Part shown: piece by piece, positions 18,583 to 26,084 of the stretch
How positions within the stretch are numbered: position 1 is the first letter of the stretch
How the letters are laid out: the number at the start of each line of letters is the position of its first letter
Source: Erythrobacter oryzae
GTDB lineage: Bacteria; Pseudomonadota; Alphaproteobacteria; Sphingomonadales; Sphingomonadaceae
Assembly: GCF_030271515.1 (NCBI RefSeq)
Contig: NZ_JASCXI010000002.1
Span: 310,001-374,000, forward strand
DNA: 64,000 nt
Reading direction: 5' to 3'
Program-made: the position numbers and the translations under genes
Notes under the pieces: model-generated
Database searches by the model: none
Told to the model about the DNA's origin: nothing
Seen by the model: the letters and a program-made list of their open reading frames with translations, nothing else

Positions 18583-19269
18583 ATGCTTGACAGTTCAAGG
18601 TGCATCCGGCACGGTCTCCTTATGTTCCAAGATGGCGAAACCCCTGGAGAGAGCCTTCTCGCTACGGCGGGCAATCGGAAATTCGCGACGATACTAGCCG
18701 ACCCTCCTTGGCAGTTTCAAAACCGTACAGGGAAGGTTGCACCTGAGCATAAGCGGCTCTCGCGCTATGGCACCATGACGCTTGACGATATTTGCAACCT
18801 TCCTGTGGAACGTATCGCAGATGATCCTGCCCATTTGTATATGTGGGTTCCCAACGCTTTGTTGCCTGAAGGCCTCCGAGTCATGGACGCATGGGGCTTT
18901 CGGTACATATCCAACATCGTCTGGCACAAAGTTCGGAAGGACGGAGGCTCTGACGGTCGCGGTGTCGGATTTTATTTTCGCAATGTGACCGAAATTCTTC
19001 TCTTCGGCGTGCGAGGAAAAAACGCCCGGACCCTTAAACCGGGTCGGACACAGGTTAACATGATCCAGTCGCGCAAGCGCGAGCACAGCCGAAAGCCCGA
19101 TGAACAATATAAGATCATTGAGGAATGTAGCTGGGGCCCGCGTATTGAACTCTTCAGTCGCGGCACTCGGCCCAAGTGGACGGTTTGGGGCAATCAGGCT
19201 GATGATGAATATCGCCCTGATTGGCAAACATACTCCTACAATAGCTCCCTGAGTATTGCGGCTGAATGA
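18583..19269 (+). CDS. MT-A70 family DNA adenine methyltransferase (restriction-modification)
   Basis: A 228-residue SAM-dependent methyltransferase. The catalytic DPPW is at residues 40-43 (TILADPPWQF), and the family pattern continues with HLYMWVPNALL, EILLFGVRGK, HSRKPDEQYKIIEE and PKWTVWGNQ. MT-A70 proteins put a methyl group on N6 of adenine; short bacterial forms like this act in type II systems such as MunI. The gene overlaps the nuclease gene downstream (ATGA at 19266-19269), and its base composition is far lower in GC than its neighbours, so it was probably acquired. The start may instead be 18622, which still keeps the DPPW motif; neither has a strong ribosome site. Confidence 0.88.
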   Translation: MLDSSRCIRHGLLMFQDGETPGESLLATAGNRKFATILADPPWQFQNRTGKVAPEHKRLSRYGTMTLDDICNLPVERIADDPAHLYMWVPNALLPEGLRVMDAWGFRYISNIVWHKVRKDGGSDGRGVGFYFRNVTEILLFGVRGKNARTLKPGRTQVNMIQSRKREHSRKPDEQYKIIEECSWGPRIELFSRGTRPKWTVWGNQADDEYRPDWQTYSYNSSLSIAAE

Positions 19270-20024
19270 GTGGATCGGAAGACGAGGACTCGGGCCTCCC
19301 AGAGAGGCATGACGACGTTTCTAGCGGCCGTGGGGCTGATCACCGGGCTGTCGTCGAGCCACATTTCCCGGACGAATTGCTGAGCAAGTTTGAGGTTTTC
19401 AGCTATCGCAATGCTGCGTCTATCCTTGCGACCAGTTTTCCTGCCCAGTTCGACCAAATTCTGACGGCCCTGAGCCGGTTCACTATTTCGCAGACGATGA
19501 TCCGCACGCCGGGTGGCAGCAAGGGGCTGATCGCCAAATATGTCGATACGCTCTTCACCGAAGGCGATGGTTGGCGAGAGACGCGCATCTCTGCTGACCT
19601 TCACGTGAAGCTTCTGGACGCGAAGAAAACCGATTATGTCTTCAGCGAGTATGTGCGTGAAGGCTTTCTTGACGGCCATCGCATCGACTTTTTGAATGGT
19701 CGCGTAGCACTTGACCTTGAATGGAACAGCAAGGATCAGACCTACGATCGAGATCTTTATGCCTTCTCGGCATTTTACGATGCTGGAGCGATTGATGTCG
19801 GTGTGTTGATCACAAGAGGCTCATCGATGAATAACCACTTCTTTAGAACCCTTGGCAAGGTTCTAGCGAAGGATGGTAGCGAAGGAACGCAGGAAGTTTT
19901 CAAGAAATACGGCGCTTCTACTACTTGGATGGGAAAACTTCTGTATCGTTTGGATGCAGGGCGCAATGGTGGCTGTCCTGTACTTGCGATAGGAATCACG
20001 CCGAAATGTGTCACTGAAGACTAA
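19266..20024 (+). CDS. BglII/BstYI-family type II restriction endonuclease
   Basis: A 252-residue protein. The core GHRIDFLNGRVALDLEWNSK, then DQTYDRDLYAFSAFYDAG, matches the conserved block of BglII-like nucleases. The spacing D-x8-D-x-E (RIDF...ALDLEW) fits the BglII active-site pattern D-x8-E-x-Q with acidic substitutions. It should cut DNA unprotected by the methyltransferase encoded immediately upstream; the start overlaps that gene's stop, so the pair is translationally coupled. Low GC and rarer codons mark it as foreign. The recognition site cannot be read from sequence; BglII and BstYI relatives recognise GATC-centred hexamers, which is only a guide. Confidence 0.8.
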   Translation: MSGSEDEDSGLPERHDDVSSGRGADHRAVVEPHFPDELLSKFEVFSYRNAASILATSFPAQFDQILTALSRFTISQTMIRTPGGSKGLIAKYVDTLFTEGDGWRETRISADLHVKLLDAKKTDYVFSEYVREGFLDGHRIDFLNGRVALDLEWNSKDQTYDRDLYAFSAFYDAGAIDVGVLITRGSSMNNHFFRTLGKVLAKDGSEGTQEVFKKYGASTTWMGKLLYRLDAGRNGGCPVLAIGITPKCVTED

Positions 20025-20064
20025 CCCCTTTCCTACAGCCCCTACCCTGAGTCATCATCCCCCG

Positions 20065-20673
20065 ATGACTCGCATCCCCGCCCCGTGCCCTTCGGGCCGC
20101 TCGCCCCAGACCGCCGCTTTTGCCACTGTCCGCCGCGACGGGTGGACCATCGAACGGCAGACCGCTTTTCTCGAGGCGCTCGCTGCCGGGTCGAGCGTGG
20201 CGGGGGCGGCGCAGCAGGTGGGGATGAGCCGGCAGGCGGCCTATGCCTTGCGCGCGCGGCTCAGGGGCGAGCCCTTCGATCAGGCATGGCAGGTCGCCAC
20301 CCGCTGCCGGTTCGACGAGCTGCTTGACGCGGCGCTCGATCGGGCGCTGAACGGAGTCGAGGTGCCGCACTTCCACAAGGGCCATGTGGTCCACCTCACG
20401 CGCCGCTATGACGAGCGGCTGACGGTCGCGCTGCTCAAGGCGCGCGGCGCGCTCGGCGAACGGCGGAGCGTGCCCTCGGGCCATCCAGCGCGCGGCTATG
20501 GGCGCGACGACTTCGCGCGGCTGCTCGAGCGGGTGGCCGAGGGCCCCGAGACTTGGGAGGCCGAGATCGAGGCCGACTACGCAGCGCTGCTGGCGCATGA
20601 CGCTGCCGAGGGCGATGGACAGGACGCGGATGGCGACGAAGCGGCCCAGAACGCTGCCCCGCGCCCCGAATAA
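20065..20673 (+). CDS. hypothetical protein with N-terminal helix-turn-helix
   Basis: A 202-residue protein of normal high GC. Residues about 23-58 (TIERQTAFLEALAAGSSVAG, AAQQVGMSRQAAYALRARL) form a classic HTH like those of terminase small subunits and homeodomain-like proteins; the rest is helical and ends in an acidic, Asp/Ala-rich tail. I do not recognise a full-length family. No phage genes are nearby. The start at 20065 is preferred over 20008. It follows the nuclease gene after 40 bases but differs sharply in base composition, so it probably belongs to the host rather than to the acquired pair. Confidence 0.6.
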   Translation: MTRIPAPCPSGRSPQTAAFATVRRDGWTIERQTAFLEALAAGSSVAGAAQQVGMSRQAAYALRARLRGEPFDQAWQVATRCRFDELLDAALDRALNGVEVPHFHKGHVVHLTRRYDERLTVALLKARGALGERRSVPSGHPARGYGRDDFARLLERVAEGPETWEAEIEADYAALLAHDAAEGDGQDADGDEAAQNAAPRPE

Positions 20674-21050
20674 CGCCGCGCACAGTGTCAACTTCGGTTT
20701 TCGCCCGCAAGTCTCCGAGAATAAAGCGAAAAACCTGTAGGATTGCGAAGTTTACAGTGTCAACTTTGTAAACTTTGGGGTTTTTGTTTGCGTGCCCGCC
20801 TCCGCGGGCACGTCCTCGGTGCGTTTCGATCCCTGCGGGATCGAGCACCTGCGGCTCGCGCCGTGCGCTCGCGGCCCTGCGGGCCGAACCAGCGCCTACG
20901 GGAATGGGGAGCGCTGGTATCGGTCGCGCAGCGACCGCAAGGCCGAACGGCCGCCCGCAGCGATGCGGCCTTCAGGCCGCGTGAGCGAGGATTTCGCACG
21001 CCGGATGGCGTGCGGAAAACAAGAGACTCCGCGCGGAGGCGCCCTCGCAA
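20674..21050. other. 377-bp gap: AT-rich palindrome, then GC-rich repeat-derived sequence
   Basis: No gene is visible. The first part holds two copies of AGTGTCAACTT (20690-20700 and 20756-20766) and an 8-bp inverted repeat AAGTTTAC / GTAAACTT (about 20748-20755 and 20767-20774). The remainder is made of short palindromes (GCGGGCAC, GATCCCTGCGGGATC, CGGCCCTGCGGGCCG) and leads into the 88-bp dispersed repeat listed separately. Confidence 0.6.
20935..21022 (+). repeat. 88-bp dispersed repeat, copy 1
   Basis: Runs from CCGCAAGGCCGAACGG to GCGTGCGGAAAACAA and is matched on the opposite strand at 52485-52572 over the same 88 bases, with five differences and no gap. It contains a perfect 8-bp hairpin, CGCACGCC-ggat-GGCGTGCG (20995-21014). 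It lies just beyond the 3' end of the GGDEF gene. Confidence 0.85.
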
Positions 21051-21803
21051 TCAAGCAGCCCGCTCGCTCCGGTTCCGGCCCGCCTGCTTGGCGGCATACA
21101 GCGCGCGGTCGGCGCGGGTGATGAGGCGGTCGTGGGGCTCGGCGGGGGCTTGCTCGGCGAGGCCGAAGCTTGCGGTCAGGCGCCAGGGGCCGGTGGGGGT
21201 GATGAGCGGGGTCTCGGCGACCGCGATGCGCAGGGTCTCGATCCGCTCGGCGAAGGCGGTGAAGTCGGCGGTGGGGGCGGCGAGCAGGAACTCCTCGCCG
21301 CCGATGCGGGCGACCAGCCAGCCCTCGGGCACCATGCGGCGCAGCATGCCGGCGAAGTGGACGAGGCTCGCGTCCCCGCCGTCGTGGCCGAGCCGGTCGT
21401 TGACGCGCTTGAAGAAGTCGATGTCGGCGATCGCGAGGCACACGGGGGCGCCGGGCGCGGCGGACCATGCGGCGAGCTGCGCCATCGCCGCGCGGCGGTT
21501 GGCTAGGCCGGTGAGCGGGTCCTCGAGCGCGAGGCGTTCGAGCTCGCGGCGCGAGGCCTCGAGCTGGAGGGAGAGCGCGGCGATCCAGCGGAAGGCGAGG
21601 CTCGCGACCACCAGCGGGATGAGCACCGCGGCGATCATGGCGTCGAGATAGACGATGCCGCCGAACTGGGTCATCGCGATGTGGACGAAGAGGAGGGTGG
21701 CGAGGATCGACCCGCCGACGACGATGAAGCCGGTGCGGCGCAGGCGGGCGCGCAGGGCGTCGAGGGCGTCGTGGGAGGCGGCGGGCGGGTTCATCGCGGC
21801 CAT
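21051..21803 (-). CDS. membrane-anchored GGDEF diguanylate cyclase
   Basis: A 250-residue protein. Two membrane helices (about 24-44 and 50-72) are joined by a short loop, then a coiled linker (LQLEASRRELERL) leads to a full GGDEF domain: DPLTGLANRR, DIDFFKRVND and the active-site loop ARIGGEEFLL. It should make cyclic di-GMP from two GTP. The inhibitory I-site RxxD expected about five residues before GGEEF is absent (VPEGWLVAR there), so product inhibition may be missing. There is no obvious sensory domain. Starts at 21803 and 21794 are both possible. Confidence 0.88.
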   Translation of the reverse strand: MAAMNPPAASHDALDALRARLRRTGFIVVGGSILATLLFVHIAMTQFGGIVYLDAMIAAVLIPLVVASLAFRWIAALSLQLEASRRELERLALEDPLTGLANRRAAMAQLAAWSAAPGAPVCLAIADIDFFKRVNDRLGHDGGDASLVHFAGMLRRMVPEGWLVARIGGEEFLLAAPTADFTAFAERIETLRIAVAETPLITPTGPWRLTASFGLAEQAPAEPHDRLITRADRALYAAKQAGRNRSERAA

Positions 21804-22076
21804 AAGGATAGCGCAGGAGGGGTTGCGAATGTCTTGACGCGGCGGGAGCCGGCAGGGACGGATGCGACGGGCCGATTAGGCGATTGCGGGAAAGGGTGCT
21901 ATGGCACGCGGGCTGACGTCGAAATTTGCGACGGACTTCGAAATTTGCGCTCAACCACCCGGCTCCGGCCGCGTGGCTATACCCAGACGACGACTTCCTT
22001 TCATCGGACGATACGACGCACGGCCCGCACGGCATCCTGCCTGCGGGCAACCTCTTGTTCTTGAAAGGAACAACCC
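21804..22076 (+). promoter_or_regulatory. long leader/promoter region of cspA with a 12-bp direct repeat and a hairpin
   Basis: 273 bases without a gene. TCGAAATTTGCG is repeated exactly at 21919-21930 and 21938-21949 (19-base period). A 7-bp stem, GCCCGCA (22023-22029) with TGCGGGC (22042-22048), precedes the ribosome site AAAGGA (22064-22069). Cold-shock genes often have long structured leaders, so a role in temperature control is plausible but not shown. Confidence 0.5.
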
Positions 22077-22289
22077 ATGAGCAGCAAGACCGGAACCGTG
22101 AAGTTCTTCAACACCGAAAAGGGCTATGGCTTCATCCAGCCCGACGACGGTTCGTCGGACAGCTTCGTCCACATCACCGCCGTGCAGGCCGCCGGGATGC
22201 ACAGCCTCGATAAGGACCAACGTCTGACCTACGATCTCGAGCGCGGGCGCAACGGCAAGGAAAGCGCCGTGAACCTGGCCTCGGCCTGA
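22077..22289 (+). CDS. cold-shock protein, CspA type
   Basis: A 70-residue single cold-shock domain with intact RNA-binding motifs: GTVKFFNTEKGYGFIQPDD (RNP1 KGYGFI) and SFVHITAV (RNP2). It binds single-stranded RNA and DNA and melts secondary structure. The size equals that of canonical CspA. AAAGGA lies seven bases upstream of the ATG. Contrast with the degenerate copy at 17470-17712. A hairpin terminator candidate follows the stop by ten bases. Confidence 0.93.
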   Translation: MSSKTGTVKFFNTEKGYGFIQPDDGSSDSFVHITAVQAAGMHSLDKDQRLTYDLERGRNGKESAVNLASA

Positions 22290-22299
22290 TCCGATTTTG

Positions 22300-22331
22300 C
22301 GGGAGCGGGGTGCTTCGGTGCCCCGCTCCTG
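22300..22331 (+). terminator. GC-rich hairpin after cspA
   Basis: CGGGAGCGGGG (22300-22310) pairs with CCCCGCTCCTG (22321-22331) over 11 bp with one G-U pair and a TGCTTCGGTG loop. It starts 11 bases after the cspA stop. There is no U-run, so termination strength is uncertain. Confidence 0.55.
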
Positions 22332-22386
22332 CCCCGAATACGCCTAACGAATCCCGCCTACCCCCTCCCATGGCAGGACACCCCCG

Positions 22387-22614
22387 ATGGCCCAGACCTA
22401 CGAATTCTACTGCGAACGCGCCGACGAAGCGGCTGCCCTGGCCGAAAAGGCGACGCTCGAGAATGTGCGCGAGCGCGAGCTGCGCTCCGAAAAGACCTGG
22501 CGGGGCCTCGCCGAACATGCGCGCAAGACCATCGAGGAGCGCGGGAAGGCCGAACGCGTACGCGCCGAGCGCCGGGCGGCAAGCGACCTGACTGACGAAC
22601 GCTCCGTCGGATAG
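22387..22614 (+). CDS. small charged helical protein
   Basis: A 75-residue protein of mostly long helix: TYEFYCERADEAAALAEKAT, then ENVRERELRSEKTW and KTIEERGKAERVRAERR. It is likely a coiled coil or helical hairpin with no membrane segment. Similar small proteins of unknown role occur widely in alphaproteobacteria. It lies between cspA and the hibernation-factor-like gene, a stress-type neighbourhood, but with its own gap on each side. Confidence 0.6.
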   Translation: MAQTYEFYCERADEAAALAEKATLENVRERELRSEKTWRGLAEHARKTIEERGKAERVRAERRAASDLTDERSVG

Positions 22615-22692
22615 GGCTGGAAAGCGGCGCTGGCCGGGCCCATGTTCTCCCTAGGGCAACGGGGTGAACGACGGCACGAGGAGACAAGCGCC

Positions 22693-23046
22693 ATGAGCAC
22701 CATGCAGTTCCAGTTCAACACCGACAGCTCGGTGATGGGCACCCGCGAGGTCGCCGCCCGGATCGAGGCGCAGGTGCGCCAGCGGCTGGCGCGGTTCAGC
22801 GAAAGGCTGACGCGGGTCGAGGTGCATGTCTCGGACGTCAACGGCGCCAAGCACGGCGCGGACGACAAGCATTGCACGATCGAGGCGCGCCCGCGCGGCT
22901 CGCGCCCGATCGGGGTGACCGGCAAGGCGGCCGATGTCGATGCCGCGGCGCGGATCGCGGCGAACACGATGGCCGAGCGGCTGGAGCGGGTGCTGGGCAA
23001 GGCCGAACGCCATCGCCGCGATCCCTCGCCCGACAAGCAGATCTGA
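22693..23046 (+). CDS. HPF/RaiA family ribosome-associated protein
   Basis: A 117-residue protein with the beta-alpha-beta-beta-beta-alpha outline of the hibernation factor family: MQFQFNTDSSVMGTREVAAR, a helix RLARFSERLTRVEVHVSD, DDKHCTIEARPRG and a final helix AARIAANTMAERLERVLG. Such proteins bind the small-subunit decoding centre and stall idle ribosomes. It lacks the long C-terminal dimerisation domain, so it is a short form. GAGGAG precedes the ATG at 22693; the upstream in-frame start at 22642 is less likely. Confidence 0.8.
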   Translation: MSTMQFQFNTDSSVMGTREVAARIEAQVRQRLARFSERLTRVEVHVSDVNGAKHGADDKHCTIEARPRGSRPIGVTGKAADVDAAARIAANTMAERLERVLGKAERHRRDPSPDKQI

Positions 23047-23048
23047 AC

Positions 23049-24248
23049 CTAGAGCCCCTTGCGCCCGAACACCCGCGCGCGCAGCCCGCGTCCGCTCGCC
23101 CCGGTCAGCCCCGGCTCGGACGGAGCGGGCGGCGGGGGCGGCGATGGCGGCGGCGCTGCCGGGGGCGCGTCGGCATGGCGCACCTCGAAGCGGCCGCCGA
23201 TCCCCTCGGCCAGCTTGCGCTTCTGGAACCACTCGTTGGCGAGCGCCATCTTCTCCTCCTGCCCCACCGGCATGAGATCGGGCGGAAAGTCGCCGGGCGC
23301 GATCACGCGGTCGTCGCGCACGTGCTCGGGCGCGACGAAGCCGTGGGCGAGGTGCTTCAGCGGAACCAGTTCGTAGAGCGGCATGTCGGTGGTCTCGGCC
23401 TCGGCCAGCGCCGCGCCGGCATCGTGGTGGAGCACCCGGTAGGACAGGCTGCGATCCTCCGGGCCGAAGGTGTCGCCATCGGGGATGACATAGCCGCCCG
23501 GCATGGTGGCGATCCGCAGGAAGGTGAGGATCACCTCGAAATTGGCGGCCCAGGGCAGGGCATGCGGCTCGATCAGCACCTCGCGGCCCAGCCAGTGGCG
23601 CACGCCGAAGGTGCGGATCCCGGCCTTGTTCGGCTCGCCCGGCACGGGGCGCTTGGGGCCGAACAGCTGGGGGTGGATGTGGAGCGGGCCGGGCAGGTCG
23701 GGGCAGGCGGCGATCCCGTCGAAAGCCTCGCCGTGCAGCAGCAGATCGGACTGCGTCCAGTGCACCGCCAGCGGCATGGCATGCTCGATCGCGATCCGCG
23801 CCATCAGCGCGAGCACCTGCAACCGGCGTTCGAACTGTTCGCGCGTGGCGCCCGCGCGCGGGGTGCCGATGATTTGCAGAAATGCGGCGATCTTGGGGTC
23901 TTCCTCGACCCCGCCCATCACCCCGTGCGAGACTTCGAGCAATATGTGGGTATCGGTCCGCGCGATCCGATCACGGATGTCGGGGGTGATGATGCCGGTA
24001 TAGGGCGAGCCGAGAGTGGCGCGGAACGCCTCGGGATTGCACGGGCGTTCGACATATTCGAACGTCACCATCAGCTCTTCGGCCGGGTGGAACAGGCGGT
24101 AGAAATAGCCCGGATTGGCCTCCGGCAGGCTGTAGCTGACCGGTGAGCGCATATTCTCGATCCGCATGAAGCTGCGCATGATCGCTTCGAGATCATGTAC
24201 GCGGCGGTCGAACAGCAGGGCGGCTTGCAGGCGGTTGGGGTAGAGCAT
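23049..24248 (-). CDS. uncharacterised protein with a DUF4261-like region
   Basis: A 399-residue soluble protein. The segment TFGVRHWLGREVLIEPHALP, followed by a helix and GGYVIPDGDTFGPEDRSLSYRV, resembles the C-terminal half of DUF4261 proteins, which often sit near secretion or immunity genes; the match is by eye and modest. The last 45 residues are Pro/Ala-rich and probably disordered. No catalytic motif is visible. It converges on the HPF-like gene with only two bases between stops. The start at 24248 is followed by a plausible MLYPNRLQAALLFD. Confidence 0.5.
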   Translation of the reverse strand: MLYPNRLQAALLFDRRVHDLEAIMRSFMRIENMRSPVSYSLPEANPGYFYRLFHPAEELMVTFEYVERPCNPEAFRATLGSPYTGIITPDIRDRIARTDTHILLEVSHGVMGGVEEDPKIAAFLQIIGTPRAGATREQFERRLQVLALMARIAIEHAMPLAVHWTQSDLLLHGEAFDGIAACPDLPGPLHIHPQLFGPKRPVPGEPNKAGIRTFGVRHWLGREVLIEPHALPWAANFEVILTFLRIATMPGGYVIPDGDTFGPEDRSLSYRVLHHDAGAALAEAETTDMPLYELVPLKHLAHGFVAPEHVRDDRVIAPGDFPPDLMPVGQEEKMALANEWFQKRKLAEGIGGRFEVRHADAPPAAPPPSPPPPPAPSEPGLTGASGRGLRARVFGRKGL

Positions 24249-24321
24249 GGCGGTGCGAACCGGGCAGTGGATGACAGCCGCAAGGGGTTACGGCGTCAGG
24301 GTTAATTCCGGGTTGATCGGC

Positions 24322-25560
24322 TCACCCGGCGCCGCGAATTCCGCATTCGGCGAGCAGGCCGTCGATTGCCTTGGCGATCGCGAAGAACCCCGCCTTGGCG
24401 AGCGGCCAGGTGGCGCGGTCGATATCGCCCAGCAGGGTGACGACGCGGCCCTGCGCGGCGAGCGGGTCGAGGTCGGGACTGAGCGCGTCGCGGGTCCATC
24501 CGGCGGGGAGGTAGGGCACAGCGATCCGCTCCACCCCCGCCTCCGCGAGCAGGGGTGCGAGCGGCTCGCCCGCGCGCCATTCCACCGCGGGGCAGCCGAA
24601 ACCGGCGGCAGCCTCGGCCATGCCGCTTGCGAGCGCGCCTTGCGCGAAGGCCTGCGCACGGCTGCCCAGCGCGCCGGGGGAGCGTGCCTCTGGCCGGGCG
24701 GCAGCGATCACCAGCGCGGGGGCGGCGGGGAGGGCGAGGGGCGCGTGGTGCGCGGCCTCGTCATGCAGCAGCAGCGCGAAGGGCTCGGCCAGATCGGCGG
24801 CGGTGACGGGGCGGGGCAGGTCGAGCTTTTGGCGCGCGTAGTCCTGCGGCTCGGTCAGCGGCTGCGCCTCGTCGCCCGCGAGCCGCGGCGCGGCGAGCGC
24901 CCCCTCGGGGCGGCCCGCCGTGTAGCGCGCGATGTTGTCCGCCCGCGCGAGGTAGTGCTTGCCCTTGGTGTGCAGCCCCGCGACCCAGCGCCACGACAGC
25001 GTGTTCGAGGCCGCATCGGCGTCCATCAGGTGGCGGAGGAAGAAGTCCGCGCCGAGCCGCCAGTCGAGCTTCAGGGTGAAGATCCAGATGCTCGCGAACC
25101 ACATCCGCGCGTGGTTGTGGAGGTAGCCGGTAGCGACGAGTTCCTGCGCCCAGACGTCGAAAGCCTCGATCCCGGTGCGACCTTCCACCGCCTCGGTATA
25201 GCCTTTGCGCAACCCCGCATTGGCCTCGAGCGCTGCCAACGCGCCGTCGCGGCCCTTGCGATAATCGTCCCAGATTGCGGGGCGCTGCTCGAGGTAACCC
25301 TTGAAGTAGATCCGCCAGAACACCTCGGCGATGAACTTTTCGGCGGCGCGGGGGGAATGCTGGCCCAGCACCGCCTCGAGCACCTCGGGTTCGCCGATCA
25401 GCCCGGCGTGGAGCCAGGGCGAGAGCTGCGAGACATTGCCGCGCCCCTCGGCGCGCGGGCCATCATCGGCGTTGCGGGTCTCGGCATAGCGGCGGCCGGC
25501 GGCGGGGAGGAAGGCGGCAAGGCGGGCGAGCGCGGCGGCGCGGGTCGGGGCAAAGTCCAT
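24322..25560 (-). CDS. photolyase-related FAD-binding protein lacking the antenna domain
   Basis: A 412-residue protein whose first 240 residues match the helical FAD domain of photolyases and cryptochromes: YAETRN near residue 25, NVSQLSPWLHAGLI, FWRIYFKGYL, HNHARMWFASIWIF, LDWRLGADFFLRHLMDADAASN and TLSWRWVAGL. The usual N-terminal alpha/beta antenna domain is missing; instead the FAD domain comes first and an unassigned alpha/beta region of about 170 residues follows (ALLLHDEAAHH...VTLLGDID). It may repair DNA or sense light, but this cannot be stated from sequence. It sits alone between an uncharacterised gene and a divergent lipoprotein gene. Confidence 0.75.
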   Translation of the reverse strand: MDFAPTRAAALARLAAFLPAAGRRYAETRNADDGPRAEGRGNVSQLSPWLHAGLIGEPEVLEAVLGQHSPRAAEKFIAEVFWRIYFKGYLEQRPAIWDDYRKGRDGALAALEANAGLRKGYTEAVEGRTGIEAFDVWAQELVATGYLHNHARMWFASIWIFTLKLDWRLGADFFLRHLMDADAASNTLSWRWVAGLHTKGKHYLARADNIARYTAGRPEGALAAPRLAGDEAQPLTEPQDYARQKLDLPRPVTAADLAEPFALLLHDEAAHHAPLALPAAPALVIAAARPEARSPGALGSRAQAFAQGALASGMAEAAAGFGCPAVEWRAGEPLAPLLAEAGVERIAVPYLPAGWTRDALSPDLDPLAAQGRVVTLLGDIDRATWPLAKAGFFAIAKAIDGLLAECGIRGAG

Positions 25561-25623
25561 GGGCGGGCAATGCCTTGGCGGGGCCGAGGTTCCGGCCTAT
25601 TCCTGCAACCGAGGAGACCCCCG

Positions 25624-26052
25624 ATGCAACCCCGCCTTCCGCTGCTCGCCGCCCTCGCGCTGGCCGCCGCCTGCACCCCCGCCCAGACCGATGGCATCGA
25701 CCCCGAGGGCAAGCCCTTCGACAAGGTCGCCCCGCAAGAGGCGGTCACCATGCTCGGCACCGAGCCCTTCTGGAACCTTTCGGTGAAGGGCGGGGAGGGC
25801 GTGTGGACCACCCCCGACACGCCTGACGGCACCAAGCTCGCGCTCAAGCGCTTCGCCGGGAACGGCGGCCTCGGCTTCTCGGGCCAGCTCGATGGCAAGC
25901 CCTTCACCGCAACGCTCACCCCCGGCCAGTGCAGCGACGGGATGAGCGACCGCCGCTTCCCCTTCGTCGCCACTATCGCTTTGGGCGGGGAGACTCTGAC
26001 CGGCTGCGGCTATACGGATAGCCAGCCATTCACCGGCCCCGAAGCCCCGTAG
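25624..26052 (+). CDS. COG3650-type lipoprotein
   Basis: A 142-residue lipoprotein: signal peptide PLLAALALAAAC with a lipobox at Cys17, a short linker, then a domain with LGTEPFWNLSV, KRFAGNGGLGFSG and QCSDGMSDRRFPF, the pattern of COG3650 membrane-associated proteins. Two cysteines (TPGQCSDG and LTGCGY) likely pair in the periplasm. Function unknown; heat-shock or MliC-type roles have been suggested for relatives with related folds. AGGAGA precedes the ATG by about seven bases. Confidence 0.75.
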   Translation: MQPRLPLLAALALAAACTPAQTDGIDPEGKPFDKVAPQEAVTMLGTEPFWNLSVKGGEGVWTTPDTPDGTKLALKRFAGNGGLGFSGQLDGKPFTATLTPGQCSDGMSDRRFPFVATIALGGETLTGCGYTDSQPFTGPEAP

Positions 26053-26084
26053 GGGCGAGGGGCCCCGAGGGGGAGAAAATCGCG

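Noticed and set aside
18583..20024. The methyltransferase-nuclease pair as part of a larger defence island
   Set aside because: Genes on both sides (UPF0178, an HTH protein, GGDEF) have host composition and no known defence family.
20065..20673. The HTH protein as a phage terminase small subunit
   Set aside because: The HTH is similar, but no large terminase, portal or other phage gene is nearby and the base composition is that of the host.
24247..25620. A long N-terminal extension of the lipoprotein frame
   Set aside because: It is antisense to the photolyase-like gene; the true start at 25624 has a ribosome site and lipoprotein signal.
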